DNA of 36,717 bases from Eubacterium aggregans. Its GTDB lineage: Bacteria; Bacillota; Clostridia; Eubacteriales; Eubacteriaceae. The stretch lies in the NCBI RefSeq assembly GCF_900107815.1, contig NZ_FNRK01000024.1, positions 1 through 36,717 of the forward strand, in the 5' to 3' direction. The notes beneath the pieces are model-generated. The model did not search any database, was not told where the DNA came from, and saw only the letters and a list, made by a program, of their open reading frames with translations. This document shows, piece by piece, positions 13,584-21,539 of this stretch (positions are counted from its first letter, which is position 1; the number at the start of each line of letters is the position of its first letter). The translations under genes and the position numbers were made by a program.

Positions 13584-14112
13584 ACGGCGGAAAGACAGCT
13601 CCGGATTTACCCTGGTGGAGCTAATGGTCAGCCTGGCCGTCATTGCAATGGTGATGTTCCTTGTGCTGTCTACCCTGGCATTTTTTAATCAGATTTCCTC
13701 GGGACTACGATACGATGCAGAGGAGGAGGCTACCTTTCGCCGAATTCATCTGGTTGTTCAAAAACAAATTGAGCGATCGGATGTCCTTTATACAAAGGGG
13801 GGACAGGTTTACCTGATGGATTTGGAGAATCCTACCCTGTATATGGATTATTATCGGCACGACTCCACCAGTGGGACACTCTACCGCTGCAAGGTCCACC
13901 GAAATAATCTGGTCGATATCGGTCCAGGTCAATATAGCCAGCTAGCCCGGGATGTGGTCGATTTTACGTTGAAAGCACAAACAGATGAGACGGGAGAATT
14001 TGATGGAATCATTGCAATGCATTTGGTTTTGAAACAGGGTGGAAAGGAGCAGGATTATGATGCGGCCTTTACGTATCCTGGGGGAGAAAAGGCCATCCTT
14101 CGAAAAGAATGA
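13561..14112 (+). CDS. comGF: ComGF/PilW-like minor pseudopilin
   Basis: The 183-aa protein carries the prepilin signal SSG15/FTLVELMVSLAVIAMV with Glu at mature position 5, after a basic leader. I choose the GTG start at 13561 because GGGAGGGGAG (13541-13550) lies 10 nt upstream. An in-frame ATG at 13537 has no ribosome site and would lengthen the leader by eight residues. The body has the length of GspJ/PilW/ComGF proteins. It overlaps the genes on both sides. Confidence 0.72.
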   Translation: MGKYSSIRRRKDSSGFTLVELMVSLAVIAMVMFLVLSTLAFFNQISSGLRYDAEEEATFRRIHLVVQKQIERSDVLYTKGGQVYLMDLENPTLYMDYYRHDSTSGTLYRCKVHRNNLVDIGPGQYSQLARDVVDFTLKAQTDETGEFDGIIAMHLVLKQGGKEQDYDAAFTYPGGEKAILRKE

Positions 14113-14497
14113 GGCTGGATATGTTCTGGTGTTGGTGCTGGTAATCCTTGCCTTGGTGATGGGAACTGGTGTTATTTTATTGACCAGAATGCAGTTGGAT
14201 TTAAAGGACGGCATCGCCTATCAGGAATATCAGTACTGTATTTTTCTCGGAAAAAGTGCGGCAGAGGAATGCCGATGGGCTTTAGCGACGGACCCCAATT
14301 ACCATGGAACGGATGGACTACAATCCGGTGAGGAAGGATCAACCTACCGCATCCTAGTCCAACAAAATTCCGAAACCCAACGTGGCCTTATTCTGGAGTG
14401 TCGTTACGGCCGATACCAGCGCTATTATACAGGAATAGCAGAAATTGACAGAAATACTGGTCAAATCAACAATTTTTCGCTACAATTAAAATATTAA
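14057..14497 (+). CDS. comGG: ComGG/PilX-like minor pseudopilin
   Basis: The 146-aa protein has a longer basic leader followed by EAG21/YVLVLVLVILALVMGTGVIL. The hydrophobic stem has no Glu at mature position 5 (Leu instead), as in PilX/GspK-type tip pseudopilins. AAAGGAG lies 7 nt before the chosen ATG at 14057 (a second ATG follows directly). It overlaps comGF by 56 bp and is the last of the five prepilin genes. The identity rests on position and the N-terminal signature. Confidence 0.68.
   Translation: MMRPLRILGEKRPSFEKNEAGYVLVLVLVILALVMGTGVILLTRMQLDLKDGIAYQEYQYCIFLGKSAAEECRWALATDPNYHGTDGLQSGEEGSTYRILVQQNSETQRGLILECRYGRYQRYYTGIAEIDRNTGQINNFSLQLKY
14458..14486 (+). promoter_or_regulatory. 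Possible promoter of the DUF362 gene
   Basis: TACAAT (14481-14486) is preceded at 17 bp by TGGTCA (4 of 6 matches to the consensus). It overlaps the end of comGG, and no terminator separates the two genes. Confidence 0.4.
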
Positions 14498-14519
14498 TTG
14501 ATGAATCGAGGAGACCAGA

Positions 14520-15647
14520 ATGAGTAAGAGTAAGGTATATTTTACAGATTTGCGTACCCATGGCGGGACAACCCTGCTGCAAAAGCTGGAAAAGCTGGTT
14601 AAAAAAGCGGGATTGATGGAAATGGATTTTGAAAACCGCTTTACGGCCATTAAAATTCATTTTGGGGAACCGGGGAACGTGGCTTATCTTCGCCCAAATT
14701 TCTCCCGGGTGATTGTGGATATGGTTCGGGAAGCAGGGGGAAAGCCATTTTTGACAGACTGCAACACCCTCTATGTCGGCCGTCGGAAGGATGCCTTGGA
14801 GCATTTGGATGCGGCCTATGAAAATGGCTATAATCCCTTTGCCACCCATTGCCAGATGATCATTGCCGATGGACTAAAAGGAACGGATGATGTGGAGGTC
14901 CCCGTGGATGGGGAATACGTCAACAAAGCCAAAATTGGCCGGGCCATCATGGATGCAGATATCCTGATCTCCATGACCCATTTCAAGGGCCACGAGAACA
15001 CGGGCTTTGGCGGCACCATTAAAAATATCGGAATGGGCTCAGGCTCCCGACGGGGTAAAATGGAAATGCACGCGGCCGGAAAGCCGTCGGTACTGTCTAA
15101 ACGTTGCCGGGATTGCAAGGTCTGCGGTAAAATTTGCGCCTTTGGAGCCATCCGCTATGACAATGGGAGTGCCGCCATCAACCACGATGTCTGTGTGGGC
15201 TGTGGGCGATGCATGGGGGTCTGTGCCTTCGATGCCATTGTGTCGCCTTATGATGAAAGTTTTGACATCCTCAACAGAAAAATGGCAGAGTACACCCTGG
15301 CCGTCGTGAAGGATCGCCCCCAATTCCACATCAGCTTCGTCATGGATGTTTCTCCCTTCTGTGATTGCCATGCCGAAAATGATTTACCAATTATTCAGGA
15401 TGTGGGAATCTTTGCATCCACAGACCCCGTGGCTCTGGACCAGGCCTGTGCTGATGCCTGTAATGCGGCACCGGTCATCTCTGGGAGCTATTTAGATGAC
15501 CAGCTAAAGGGGCATAACCACGGACATGATGCCACCGGTGATCGATTCTGTGCCACCCATCCAGATACTGATTGGCGAGTATGCCTGTCCCATGGGGAGA
15601 AAATTGGTCTGGGAAGTCAAAGTTATGAGCTTATTACGGTGAAATGA
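14520..15647 (+). CDS. DUF362 protein with two 4Fe-4S ferredoxin clusters
   Basis: The 375-aa protein consists of a DUF362 domain interrupted by a bacterial ferredoxin pair. The first cluster motif is Cys196, 199, 202 and 206, the second Cys225, 228, 231 and 235, each C-X2-C-X2-C-X3-C. The segment HFKGHENTGFGGTIKNIGMG before the clusters and the late block FASTDPVALDQACAD are typical of DUF362. The family is widespread in anaerobes and its reaction is not established; a redox role is implied by the clusters. GAGGAGA precedes the ATG. The stop overlaps the aroD start, so the two are co-translated, but a functional link to the shikimate pathway is not known to me. Confidence 0.87.
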   Translation: MSKSKVYFTDLRTHGGTTLLQKLEKLVKKAGLMEMDFENRFTAIKIHFGEPGNVAYLRPNFSRVIVDMVREAGGKPFLTDCNTLYVGRRKDALEHLDAAYENGYNPFATHCQMIIADGLKGTDDVEVPVDGEYVNKAKIGRAIMDADILISMTHFKGHENTGFGGTIKNIGMGSGSRRGKMEMHAAGKPSVLSKRCRDCKVCGKICAFGAIRYDNGSAAINHDVCVGCGRCMGVCAFDAIVSPYDESFDILNRKMAEYTLAVVKDRPQFHISFVMDVSPFCDCHAENDLPIIQDVGIFASTDPVALDQACADACNAAPVISGSYLDDQLKGHNHGHDATGDRFCATHPDTDWRVCLSHGEKIGLGSQSYELITVK

Positions 15648-16381
15648 TGAAGGTGATTAAAAAAGATACCTTTGCACTCTGCGTTCCCATTACACCGAGG
15701 AATGCTGGAGAGCTGATGGCGCAAGTCCAGGCGGCTAGCGCCGCTGAACCCGACTTTATTGAATGGCGTCGGGATTATTTTGAACCGATTGCTCTCAATG
15801 AAGAACAGGAATTATTGTCAAAAATAAAAGAGATACGGGGAGGGGTGGGGTTGATTTATACCTACCGCAGCCCCTTAGAAGGGGGTATCGCCCAGGTTGA
15901 GGAAGCCCATCGGCTGACCTATATTTTAGGATGTATTGCCTGTGATGGAGCAGATTATATTGATGTTGAGCTGGATAGCTCTGCGGCCTTTAAGGCAGGG
16001 GTGAAAAAAGCCCTGGTTGAGAAAGAATGTGGCCTGATTTTATCCCAGCATCACTTTGACGAATGTGTATCAGAGGAAGCCATTGAAGCGATTTTCAGCG
16101 ATATGATACAGGATGGGGCTGACATTCTGAAGCTGGCCATGATGCCAAAAACTCAAAAGGATGTCCGACAGGCGATAGCAGCTATTATTCGGGCAGGAAC
16201 CTTCCACGATGTACCCATCATCAGTATATTAATGGGGATGGTGGGGGGAATAACCCGGATACTCCCAGACTATACCGGAGGATCTCTTAGCTTTGCCACC
16301 GTGGTGGACTCCACAGCACCTGGTCAATTATCGGTGTCAGAGGTACGCCGTATGCGTAAATCCATGGGCATTAATGTGTAG
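15644..16381 (+). CDS. aroD: Type I 3-dehydroquinate dehydratase
   Basis: It dehydrates 3-dehydroquinate to 3-dehydroshikimate, the third step of the shikimate pathway, through a Schiff base. The 245-aa TIM-barrel protein carries FIEWRRDYF (Glu40, Asp44), YTYRSPLEGG, SQHHF with candidate His136, DILKLAMMP with candidate Schiff-base Lys163, and the closing loop GSLSFATVVDSTAPGQ. Length and motifs match AroD well. The ATG at 15644 overlaps the preceding TGA; a second ATG at 15647 is equally possible. No other aromatic biosynthesis genes are nearby. Confidence 0.93.
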   Translation: MMKVIKKDTFALCVPITPRNAGELMAQVQAASAAEPDFIEWRRDYFEPIALNEEQELLSKIKEIRGGVGLIYTYRSPLEGGIAQVEEAHRLTYILGCIACDGADYIDVELDSSAAFKAGVKKALVEKECGLILSQHHFDECVSEEAIEAIFSDMIQDGADILKLAMMPKTQKDVRQAIAAIIRAGTFHDVPIISILMGMVGGITRILPDYTGGSLSFATVVDSTAPGQLSVSEVRRMRKSMGINV

Positions 16382-16420
16382 CATCATGAATGGCAACCGT
16401 AAAAAAATAAGATTTAGGGA

Positions 16421-16449
16421 TTGAAATCCGAAATCACGTATGCTATTAT
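16421..16449 (+). promoter_or_regulatory. Promoter of tRNA-Leu(CAA)
   Basis: TTGAAA (16421-16426) and TATTAT (16444-16449) are spaced 17 bp, about 30 bp upstream of the tRNA. Confidence 0.75.
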
Positions 16450-16479
16450 TATGTTCGTAGCGTAAAGCATACGTATTTC

Positions 16480-16566
16480 GCCGAAGTGATGGAATTGGCA
16501 GACGTGACGGACTCAAAATCCGTTGGTAGCAATACCGTGTGGGTTCGAGTCCCACCTTCGGCACCA
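16480..16566 (+). tRNA. tRNA-Leu (anticodon CAA)
   Basis: GCCGAAG (16480-16486) pairs with CTTCGGC (16556-16562). The anticodon stem ACGGA/TCCGT closes the loop CTCAAAA, giving CAA. The long variable arm, the T-arm GTGGGTTCGAGTCCCAC, discriminator A and encoded CCA (16564-16566) fit a class II leucine tRNA. Confidence 0.96.
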
Positions 16567-16581
16567 TGCTAAAAATGAATG

Positions 16582-16620
16582 AAAGCCCCTGACCATGCGG
16601 TCGTAGGGGCTTTTCTTTTT
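16582..16620 (+). terminator. Terminator of tRNA-Leu
   Basis: AAAGCCCCT-GACC-ATGC-GGTC-GT-AGGGGCTTT forms a long stem followed by T-rich sequence. Confidence 0.9.
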
Positions 16621-16633
16621 GTCTGCCACCGGA

Positions 16634-16639
16634 TATAAT
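16634..16639 (+). promoter_or_regulatory. Candidate -10 element of the toxin gene
   Basis: A perfect TATAAT lies about 70 bp upstream of the toxin start. The -35 position falls in the T tract of the tRNA terminator (TTTTCT) and is weak. Confidence 0.45.
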
Positions 16640-16707
16640 ACCTCTGCGAGTGATTTGAAGGATGGCGGGCTTTTCTGCCTCAATCGGGTTAAGATGGGGG
16701 TGATACG

Positions 16708-16794
16708 ATGACAGGATACAAAGGTTTAATGCTTGTGCTGACCTTCGGTGGCCTCATGGTATTGCTTCTATTGTTTCATAAAGATGATAATTAA
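16708..16794 (+). CDS. TxpA-like small hydrophobic toxin (type I toxin-antitoxin, holin-like toxin family)
   Basis: The 28-residue ORF reads MTGYKGLMLVLTFGG, then a Leu-rich helix and the charged end HKDDN. This is the layout of the short holin-like toxins of Firmicutes (TxpA and related): a start of the form M-x-x-Y-x-x-L-x-L-x-x-x-F-G, one membrane helix and a polar tail. GGGGGTGAT at 16696-16704, 3 nt before the ATG, is a strong ribosome site. The 3' untranslated region is faced by a convergent antisense transcription unit. The family acts on the membrane when overproduced. No phage genes adjoin, although such loci are often found on prophage-like elements. Confidence 0.7.
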   Translation: MTGYKGLMLVLTFGGLMVLLLLFHKDDN

Positions 16795-16800
16795 GGCACT

Positions 16801-16885
16801 AAAAAAGCGACCCTCTCTCCTGATACGGTTGGGTAGCTTTATATATAAACCAGAGGCAGTACCGCCAAAGGCAGTCCGCTTTTTT
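16801..16885. terminator. Shared hairpin region of toxin mRNA and antisense RNA
   Basis: AAAAAAGCG (16801-16809) and CGCTTTTTT (16877-16885) are complementary and can close the whole toxin 3' untranslated region, ending the mRNA in six T. Inside, AAAGCGACCC and GGGTAGCTTT (16803-16840) form a second stem. Its left arm read on the - strand ends in T6, giving a terminator for the antisense RNA. Confidence 0.65.
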
Positions 16886-16888
16886 CTA
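16801..16888 (-). ncRNA. Putative antisense antitoxin RNA (RatA-like)
   Basis: On the - strand a promoter (16895-16923) points into the toxin 3' region, and a hairpin followed by T6 lies at its far end. The predicted transcript is about 85-90 nt and fully complementary to the 3' untranslated part of the toxin mRNA, as in txpA/ratA and bsrG/SR4 type I systems. The ends are predicted, not measured. Confidence 0.6.
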
Positions 16889-16894
16889 CCCACA

Positions 16895-16923
16895 CTTATA
16901 CAACGTGACAAATAACTTTACAA
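16895..16923 (-). promoter_or_regulatory. Promoter of the antisense RNA
   Basis: On the - strand TTGTAA (16923-16918) and TATAAG (16900-16895) are spaced 17 bp. Confidence 0.6.
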
Positions 16924-17207
16924 GCCCTTGGTAGCTGTGTCAAGGTTGTCCGGGGATTTTTATCTTAAGGATGGTCCATAATGTGTTTTTCAGGCGATTC
17001 CTGTGGGACGGATTAGAGCCAGGAATAAATTGGATCGTTTTTGTACATGGCGGGACGAAAAAAACAAAAATGCAGAAAAATTAAGGGTAAAATTTTGTTG
17101 TTTTATTTTGGGGCAGAACGAATTAATGACCTAAAAACCCCTTAAAATCAAGGCGTAAAGGCGAAGTTAAGATAAAAATAATTCGTATTGTTTTTTGTGG
17201 GCAGGTC
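16924..17207. other. AT-rich intergenic region with no recognised gene
   Basis: No ORF with a ribosome site is visible. An inverted repeat ATTCCTG (16997-17003) / CAGGAAT (17020-17026) with a 16-nt loop is present, without a T tract. Otherwise I see nothing I can name. Confidence 0.5.
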
Positions 17208-17236
17208 TTGTATTATACAAATGAATGAGATATAAT
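17208..17236 (+). promoter_or_regulatory. Promoter of the cggR-gapA glycolytic operon
   Basis: TTGTAT (17208-17213) and TATAAT (17231-17236) are spaced exactly 17 bp, about 65 bp upstream of cggR. Confidence 0.82.
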
Positions 17237-17240
17237 GGCA

Positions 17241-17258
17241 TTGTCCCGGTGGGAACAA
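17241..17258. promoter_or_regulatory. Putative CggR operator
   Basis: TTGTCCCGGTGGGAACAA is an imperfect palindrome lying 4 bp after the -10 element, over the transcription start. CggR of Bacillus binds sites downstream of its own promoter containing GGGAC/TGTC-type elements, so autoregulation through this site is plausible. Confidence 0.6.
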
Positions 17259-17301
17259 AATTGAACAGGCCTTTCACCTGAGGATGGGAAGTGGATGATC
17301 A

Positions 17302-18342
17302 GTGGAAGAAAATTTAAAAATTAGTAAAGATCTCGTGGATTTGCAGCGATTGGTCGTGCCTGAAATCGGTGCATTAATCGAGATGCGGTACAACATCCTG
17401 TCAACCATCAAGAGTGAGGAACCCATCGGTCGGCGGAATTTAGCTTTTGTTCTCGATATGAGCGAGCGTCAGGTACGCAACGAAATAGAGTTTCTCCAAA
17501 ACCAGAAGCTCTTAAATGTAGAGCGTCAAGGCGTCGTCCTTACGGATCTTGGGAAAAAGATTATTCTTCAGCTAAAACGAATGTTATACACGTATAATGG
17601 TTTGGAGCAGCTGGAGCATGAGCTGGAAAAAAAACTTCATCTTAAAAAAGTTGTCGTATCTCCTGGAGATATGGATATGAATTATCAGGTCCTTAAATTT
17701 ATGGGACGTTCAGCCGCCCAATACATTCTGTCTATTCTGAAGTACAGAGATACCTTGGCACTTACTGGCGGAGCCAGTGCGGCCGTGGTGGCTGAGCAGA
17801 TGAAGGAATCCATTTATCCGGATGTCTATGTTATTCCAGCCCGGGGCGGTATTGGAAAGAGCCACTCTACCCAAGCCAATAATGTCGTCGCCGAAATGGG
17901 GCTTAAGCTCCATGCCAACTACGAGCTCCTCCATCTGCCGGATAATATTGATAATCGGCTGCTGGACGCACTAAAGGACTATCCGGAAATCAAGCGTGTG
18001 TTTGATAAGATGAACGAGATTGATGTTTTTGTCTTTGGGATTGGTCGGGCGGACGTATTAGCCGATTGGCGAAACCTGAAATTAAAAGAAAAACAACGAA
18101 TACTGGATATGGGTGCTGTGGGAGAGGCCTTTGGGCATTATTTCGATGTCAATGGCAAGGTTATTTCGCCATCCAGCTCCATTGGAATCAGTATCGAAAA
18201 CTATAAACGTATCCCCCACGCCATTGCAGTGGCGGGTGGCGTGTCCAAGGCAGATGCCATTATCGGCGTCAGCCGAGTTAAGCCGAACATGGTGTTAATG
18301 ACGGATGAAAGTGCCGCAAAGGAAATCATCCGAAAATTATAA
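17302..18342 (+). CDS. cggR: Central glycolytic genes regulator CggR
   Basis: This SorC/DeoR-type repressor controls the gapA operon in response to fructose-1,6-bisphosphate. The 346-aa protein has an N-terminal winged helix-turn-helix (about 30-95, with RRNLAFVLDMSERQVRNEIEFL) and a C-terminal sugar-binding domain with GGASAAVVAEQM, ARGGIGKSHSTQANN and FGIGRADVLADW. These features match CggR rather than DeoR proper. The start is a GTG with GGGAAG upstream; the ATG just before it is out of frame. It heads cggR-gapA-pgk-tpiA-gpmI, the classic Firmicutes order, and very probably represses its own operon through the palindrome near its promoter. Confidence 0.93.
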   Translation: MEENLKISKDLVDLQRLVVPEIGALIEMRYNILSTIKSEEPIGRRNLAFVLDMSERQVRNEIEFLQNQKLLNVERQGVVLTDLGKKIILQLKRMLYTYNGLEQLEHELEKKLHLKKVVVSPGDMDMNYQVLKFMGRSAAQYILSILKYRDTLALTGGASAAVVAEQMKESIYPDVYVIPARGGIGKSHSTQANNVVAEMGLKLHANYELLHLPDNIDNRLLDALKDYPEIKRVFDKMNEIDVFVFGIGRADVLADWRNLKLKEKQRILDMGAVGEAFGHYFDVNGKVISPSSSIGISIENYKRIPHAIAVAGGVSKADAIIGVSRVKPNMVLMTDESAAKEIIRKL

Positions 18343-18400
18343 ATGAAGCATTTTATGAATTGTGTTTTCAAAGTATTCTATTTTTAAGGAGGCAGATAAA

Positions 18401-19414
18401 ATGTCTGTAAAAGTTGCAATTAATGGTTTTGGTAGAATTGGTCGTTTAGCATTTAGACAAATGTTTGGTGCTGAAGGATATGATGTCGTTGCAATCAATG
18501 ATTTAACCAGCCCTAGAATGTTAGCACACCTGCTGAAATATGACTCTGCACAAGGAACCTACGCTTTAGCAAGCACTGTTGAAGCGAAAGAAGATTCCAT
18601 CGTTGTCGATGGTAAGGAAATCAAAATCTACGCTCAGAAGAATCCCGCTGATTTACCTTGGGGTGAATTAGATGTTGATGTCGTTCTGGAATGTACCGGT
18701 TTCTTTGCATCAAAAGAAAAAGCATCCGCTCACCTGGAAGCTGGTGCCAAGAAGGTCGTCATTTCCGCACCTGCCGGCAACGATCTGCCCACTGTTGTTT
18801 TCGGTGTTAATGAAGATGTCCTAACTGCTGATGACACCGTCATCTCAGCTGCATCCTGCACCACCAACTGCTTAGCACCGATGGCTAATGCACTGAATAA
18901 ATTAGCAAAGATTAAAAAAGGCTACATGACCACCATCCATGCATACACCGGTGATCAGATGACCCTTGATGGCCCTCATCCAAAGGGTGATTTAAGAAGA
19001 GCCCGTGCAGCGGCTGTTAACATTGTCCCCAACACCACTGGTGCCGCTAAGGCCATTGGTCTGGTTATTCCGGAATTAAACGGCGTGTTAGACGGCTGTG
19101 CACAGCGTGTGCCCGTTCCCACTGGTTCCTTAACCCAGTTAGTTGCTGTCGTTGAAGGCACTGTAACGGCTGATGCGGTCAACGCTGCAATGAAGGCTGC
19201 TTCTGACGCTTCCTTCGGATACACTGAAGATGAACTGGTATCCTCAGATATCGTCGGCATTACCTTCGGTTCTTTATTCGATGGAACACAGACAACCACC
19301 ATGGACATGGGCGATGGCACCACTTTAGTCAAGGCTGTTTCCTGGTACGATAATGAAAACTCCTACACCAGTCAGATGGTGCGTACCATTAAATACTTTG
19401 CTGAATTAGCATAA
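18401..19414 (+). CDS. gapA: Glyceraldehyde-3-phosphate dehydrogenase (glycolytic, type I)
   Basis: It oxidises and phosphorylates glyceraldehyde-3-phosphate to 1,3-bisphosphoglycerate in the cytosol. The 337-aa product has the NAD-binding start [15 protein letters not shown], the catalytic [12 protein letters not shown] (Cys153), the following [10 protein letters not shown] and the C-terminal [16 protein letters not shown]. The start is the ATG after AAGGAGG at 18386-18392; an upstream in-frame extension is rejected. Codon use favours a narrow set of codons, as in strongly expressed genes. Association with cggR points to the glycolytic rather than the gluconeogenic enzyme. Confidence 0.97.
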   Translation: MSVKVAINGFGRIGRLAFRQMFGAEGYDVVAINDLTSPRMLAHLLKYDSAQGTYALASTVEAKEDSIVVDGKEIKIYAQKNPADLPWGELDVDVVLECTGFFASKEKASAHLEAGAKKVVISAPAGNDLPTVVFGVNEDVLTADDTVISAASCTTNCLAPMANALNKLAKIKKGYMTTIHAYTGDQMTLDGPHPKGDLRRARAAAVNIVPNTTGAAKAIGLVIPELNGVLDGCAQRVPVPTGSLTQLVAVVEGTVTADAVNAAMKAASDASFGYTEDELVSSDIVGITFGSLFDGTQTTTMDMGDGTTLVKAVSWYDNENSYTSQMVRTIKYFAELA

Positions 19415-19462
19415 TTTAGACAGATTAATAGCACCAAATCTGCCCACCGGCGGATTTAACCG

Positions 19463-19487
19463 GGGGCTCCTTTGGAGCCCCTTTATT
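19463..19487 (+). terminator. Hairpin between gapA and pgk (attenuating terminator or mRNA stabiliser)
   Basis: GGGGCTCC-TTT-GGAGCCCC (19463-19481) is a perfect 8-bp stem followed by TTTATTA. As it lies inside the operon, it may reduce transcription into pgk or protect the 3' end of the gapA message. Confidence 0.7.
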
Positions 19488-19527
19488 ACTTTAAAAGCCC
19501 CAGAAATAAGAAAGAGGTTACTTAAAT

Positions 19528-20715
19528 ATGAAGAAAACAGTAAAAGATATCGACTTAAAGGGTAAAAAAGTTCTGATGCGTGCTGATTTCAATGTGCCCT
19601 TCAACGAGGCCATGGAAATCACCGATGATACCAGAATCCAGGCAGCATTGCCCACCATCAAATATATTTTAGATCAAGGGGCATCTCTGATCCTCATGTC
19701 CCATTTGGGACGCCCTAAAAATGAGCCCGATCCTAAGTTTTCCCTGGAGCCAGTAGCAAAGCGTTTATCAGAAGTGCTGGGTAAGCAGGTTATTTTTAGT
19801 GATGACGGAGAAGTCGTTGGTGAAGTGACCAAGGAAGCCGCGGCAAAGCTGCAGCCCGGTCAAATTTTACTGCTCCAGAACACCCGCTTCAGACCAGAGG
19901 AAAAGAAAAACGATGCCGCCTTTGCAAAGGAACTGGCCAGCCTGGCCGATGTCTTTGTGGATGATGCTTTTGGTTCCTGTCACCGTGCCCATGCATCCAC
20001 AGCTGGAGTTGCCGATTATCTTCCGGCAGTATCGGGCTTCCTCATTCAGAAGGAATTAGACTTTATCGGTGGGGCTTTAGAAGATCCCAAGCGTCCCTTT
20101 GTGGCTATCCTCGGAGGGTCCAAGGTATCCGATAAAATTGGCGTGATCAATAATCTTCTGGAAAAGGTGGATACCCTCATCATTGGTGGTGGGATGGCCT
20201 TTACCTTCTTAAAGGCACAGGGGTATGAAATTGGAACCTCCTTATTAGAAGAAGACAAGGTGGAATTAGCTAAAGAGCTGATCCGAAAGGCCGAAGGCCG
20301 TGGCGTGAAGCTCCTGTTGCCAGTGGATGTTGTGGTTGCACCGAAATTTGCAGCTGATGCGCCTGCCACCAATGTTAAAGCCGATGCCATCCCCGCAGAT
20401 CAGATGGGCCTGGATATCGGGGTGGAAACCCAGAAAATCTTTGCCGATGCCATTGTTGATGCCGCTACCGTCATTTGGAACGGCCCAATGGGTGTATTTG
20501 AATTCCCGGCATTTGCCAAGGGAACCATTGCAGTGGCTCAGGCCATGGCCGATTCCAATGCCATTACCATCATTGGCGGCGGAGACTCTGCAGCCGCAGT
20601 GAAGCAGCTCGGCTTTGAAGCGGGTATGAGCCATATTTCCACCGGTGGTGGTGCCTCCCTGGAATTCATGGAAGGTAAGGTTCTCCCTGGAATTGCCGTT
20701 CTGGAAGATAAATAA
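19528..20715 (+). CDS. pgk: Phosphoglycerate kinase
   Basis: It transfers phosphate from 1,3-bisphosphoglycerate to ADP, the first ATP-forming step of glycolysis. The 395-aa monomer has the family length. The N-terminal substrate domain shows RADFNVP (18-24), LMSHLGRPK and [15 protein letters not shown]. The C-terminal nucleotide domain shows [33 protein letters not shown] and the closing [31 protein letters not shown] precedes the ATG. Confidence 0.97.
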   Translation: MKKTVKDIDLKGKKVLMRADFNVPFNEAMEITDDTRIQAALPTIKYILDQGASLILMSHLGRPKNEPDPKFSLEPVAKRLSEVLGKQVIFSDDGEVVGEVTKEAAAKLQPGQILLLQNTRFRPEEKKNDAAFAKELASLADVFVDDAFGSCHRAHASTAGVADYLPAVSGFLIQKELDFIGGALEDPKRPFVAILGGSKVSDKIGVINNLLEKVDTLIIGGGMAFTFLKAQGYEIGTSLLEEDKVELAKELIRKAEGRGVKLLLPVDVVVAPKFAADAPATNVKADAIPADQMGLDIGVETQKIFADAIVDAATVIWNGPMGVFEFPAFAKGTIAVAQAMADSNAITIIGGGDSAAAVKQLGFEAGMSHISTGGGASLEFMEGKVLPGIAVLEDK

Positions 20716-20743
20716 TCAGTTTTTATATATAGGAGAGAAAAAA

Positions 20744-21484
20744 ATGTCAAGAAGACCAATTATTGCAGGTAACTGGAAGATGAACAAGGATATAACAGGT
20801 GCCAAGGCGTTAATCGAAGAATTAAAGCCTTTGGTGGCTGGTGCAGAGGCAGAAGTCGTTTTTTGCCCGCCTTATGTAGATCTGCCGGAAGCGGTTGCAC
20901 TGACCGAGGGAACGAATATCGGCATCGGCGCCCAGAATATGCACTATGCTGAAAATGGTGCCTACACCGGTGAAATCGCCGGTGAAATGCTGACTGCCAT
21001 CGGGGTGAAGTATGTAGTTATCGGCCATTCCGAACGCCGTGAATACTACAACGAAACGGATGAAGCTGTGAATAAAAAGGCCATCAAGGCTTTGGAACTG
21101 GGTCTTGTTCCCATCGTTTGCTGTGGTGAAACCCTGGATGAACGGGAAGGCGGACAGGCTGAAGCCAAGGTCGTGGGTCAGATTGAAAAGGGTCTTGTCG
21201 ATATTGACGATATCACCAAGGTGGTTGTCGCTTACGAACCCATTTGGGCCATTGGCACTGGCAAAACCGCCAGCAAAGAAGAAGCGGACGAAGCTTGTGG
21301 CTGGGTCCGAAAGACCATTGCGAAAATGTATGGTGAAGACGCTGCAGAATCGGTTCGTGTTCAGTACGGTGGGAGCGTGAAGCCTGCCAACGCTGCAGAA
21401 CTCATGGCCATGCCCAATATTGATGGTGCATTAGTCGGCGGTGCAAGCTTAACCGCAGACTTCTCCAAAATTGTCAAATATTAA
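20744..21484 (+). CDS. tpiA: Triosephosphate isomerase
   Basis: It interconverts dihydroxyacetone phosphate and glyceraldehyde-3-phosphate. The 246-aa TIM barrel has GNWKMNK (catalytic Lys12), VVIGHSERR (catalytic His), the catalytic Glu in VVAYEPIWAIGTGK with the flexible lid, and the phosphate loop YGGSVKPANA. AGGAGAG lies 8 nt before the ATG. It is placed 28 bp after pgk in the same operon. Confidence 0.97.
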   Translation: MSRRPIIAGNWKMNKDITGAKALIEELKPLVAGAEAEVVFCPPYVDLPEAVALTEGTNIGIGAQNMHYAENGAYTGEIAGEMLTAIGVKYVVIGHSERREYYNETDEAVNKKAIKALELGLVPIVCCGETLDEREGGQAEAKVVGQIEKGLVDIDDITKVVVAYEPIWAIGTGKTASKEEADEACGWVRKTIAKMYGEDAAESVRVQYGGSVKPANAAELMAMPNIDGALVGGASLTADFSKIVKY

Positions 21485-21490
21485 TTTAAA

Positions 21491-21515
21491 ATCAATTCAA
21501 AGTAATTGAATTGAT
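21491..21515. repeat. 10-bp perfect inverted repeat after tpiA
   Basis: ATCAATTCAA and TTGAATTGAT are separated by AGTAA. The right arm overlaps the -35 of the next promoter. It could be an operator or an RNA hairpin at the end of the tpiA message. Confidence 0.5.
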
Positions 21516-21534
21516 GGAACGATTAGCGTATAAT
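21506..21534 (+). promoter_or_regulatory. Promoter upstream of gpmI
   Basis: TTGAAT (21506-21511) and TATAAT (21529-21534) are spaced 17 bp. A terminator-like hairpin begins almost at the expected start site. Confidence 0.65.
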
Positions 21535-21539
21535 TGAAA

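Noticed and set aside
16337-16567. 76-aa ORF on the - strand starting MVPKVGLEPTRYC
   Set aside because: It reads tRNA-Leu backwards; the VGLEPTR pattern is a common artefact of tRNA genes.
16997-17026. Inverted repeat ATTCCTG/CAGGAAT as a terminator or riboswitch
   Set aside because: The stem is short with a long loop, lacks a T tract and no aptamer-like conserved block is visible.
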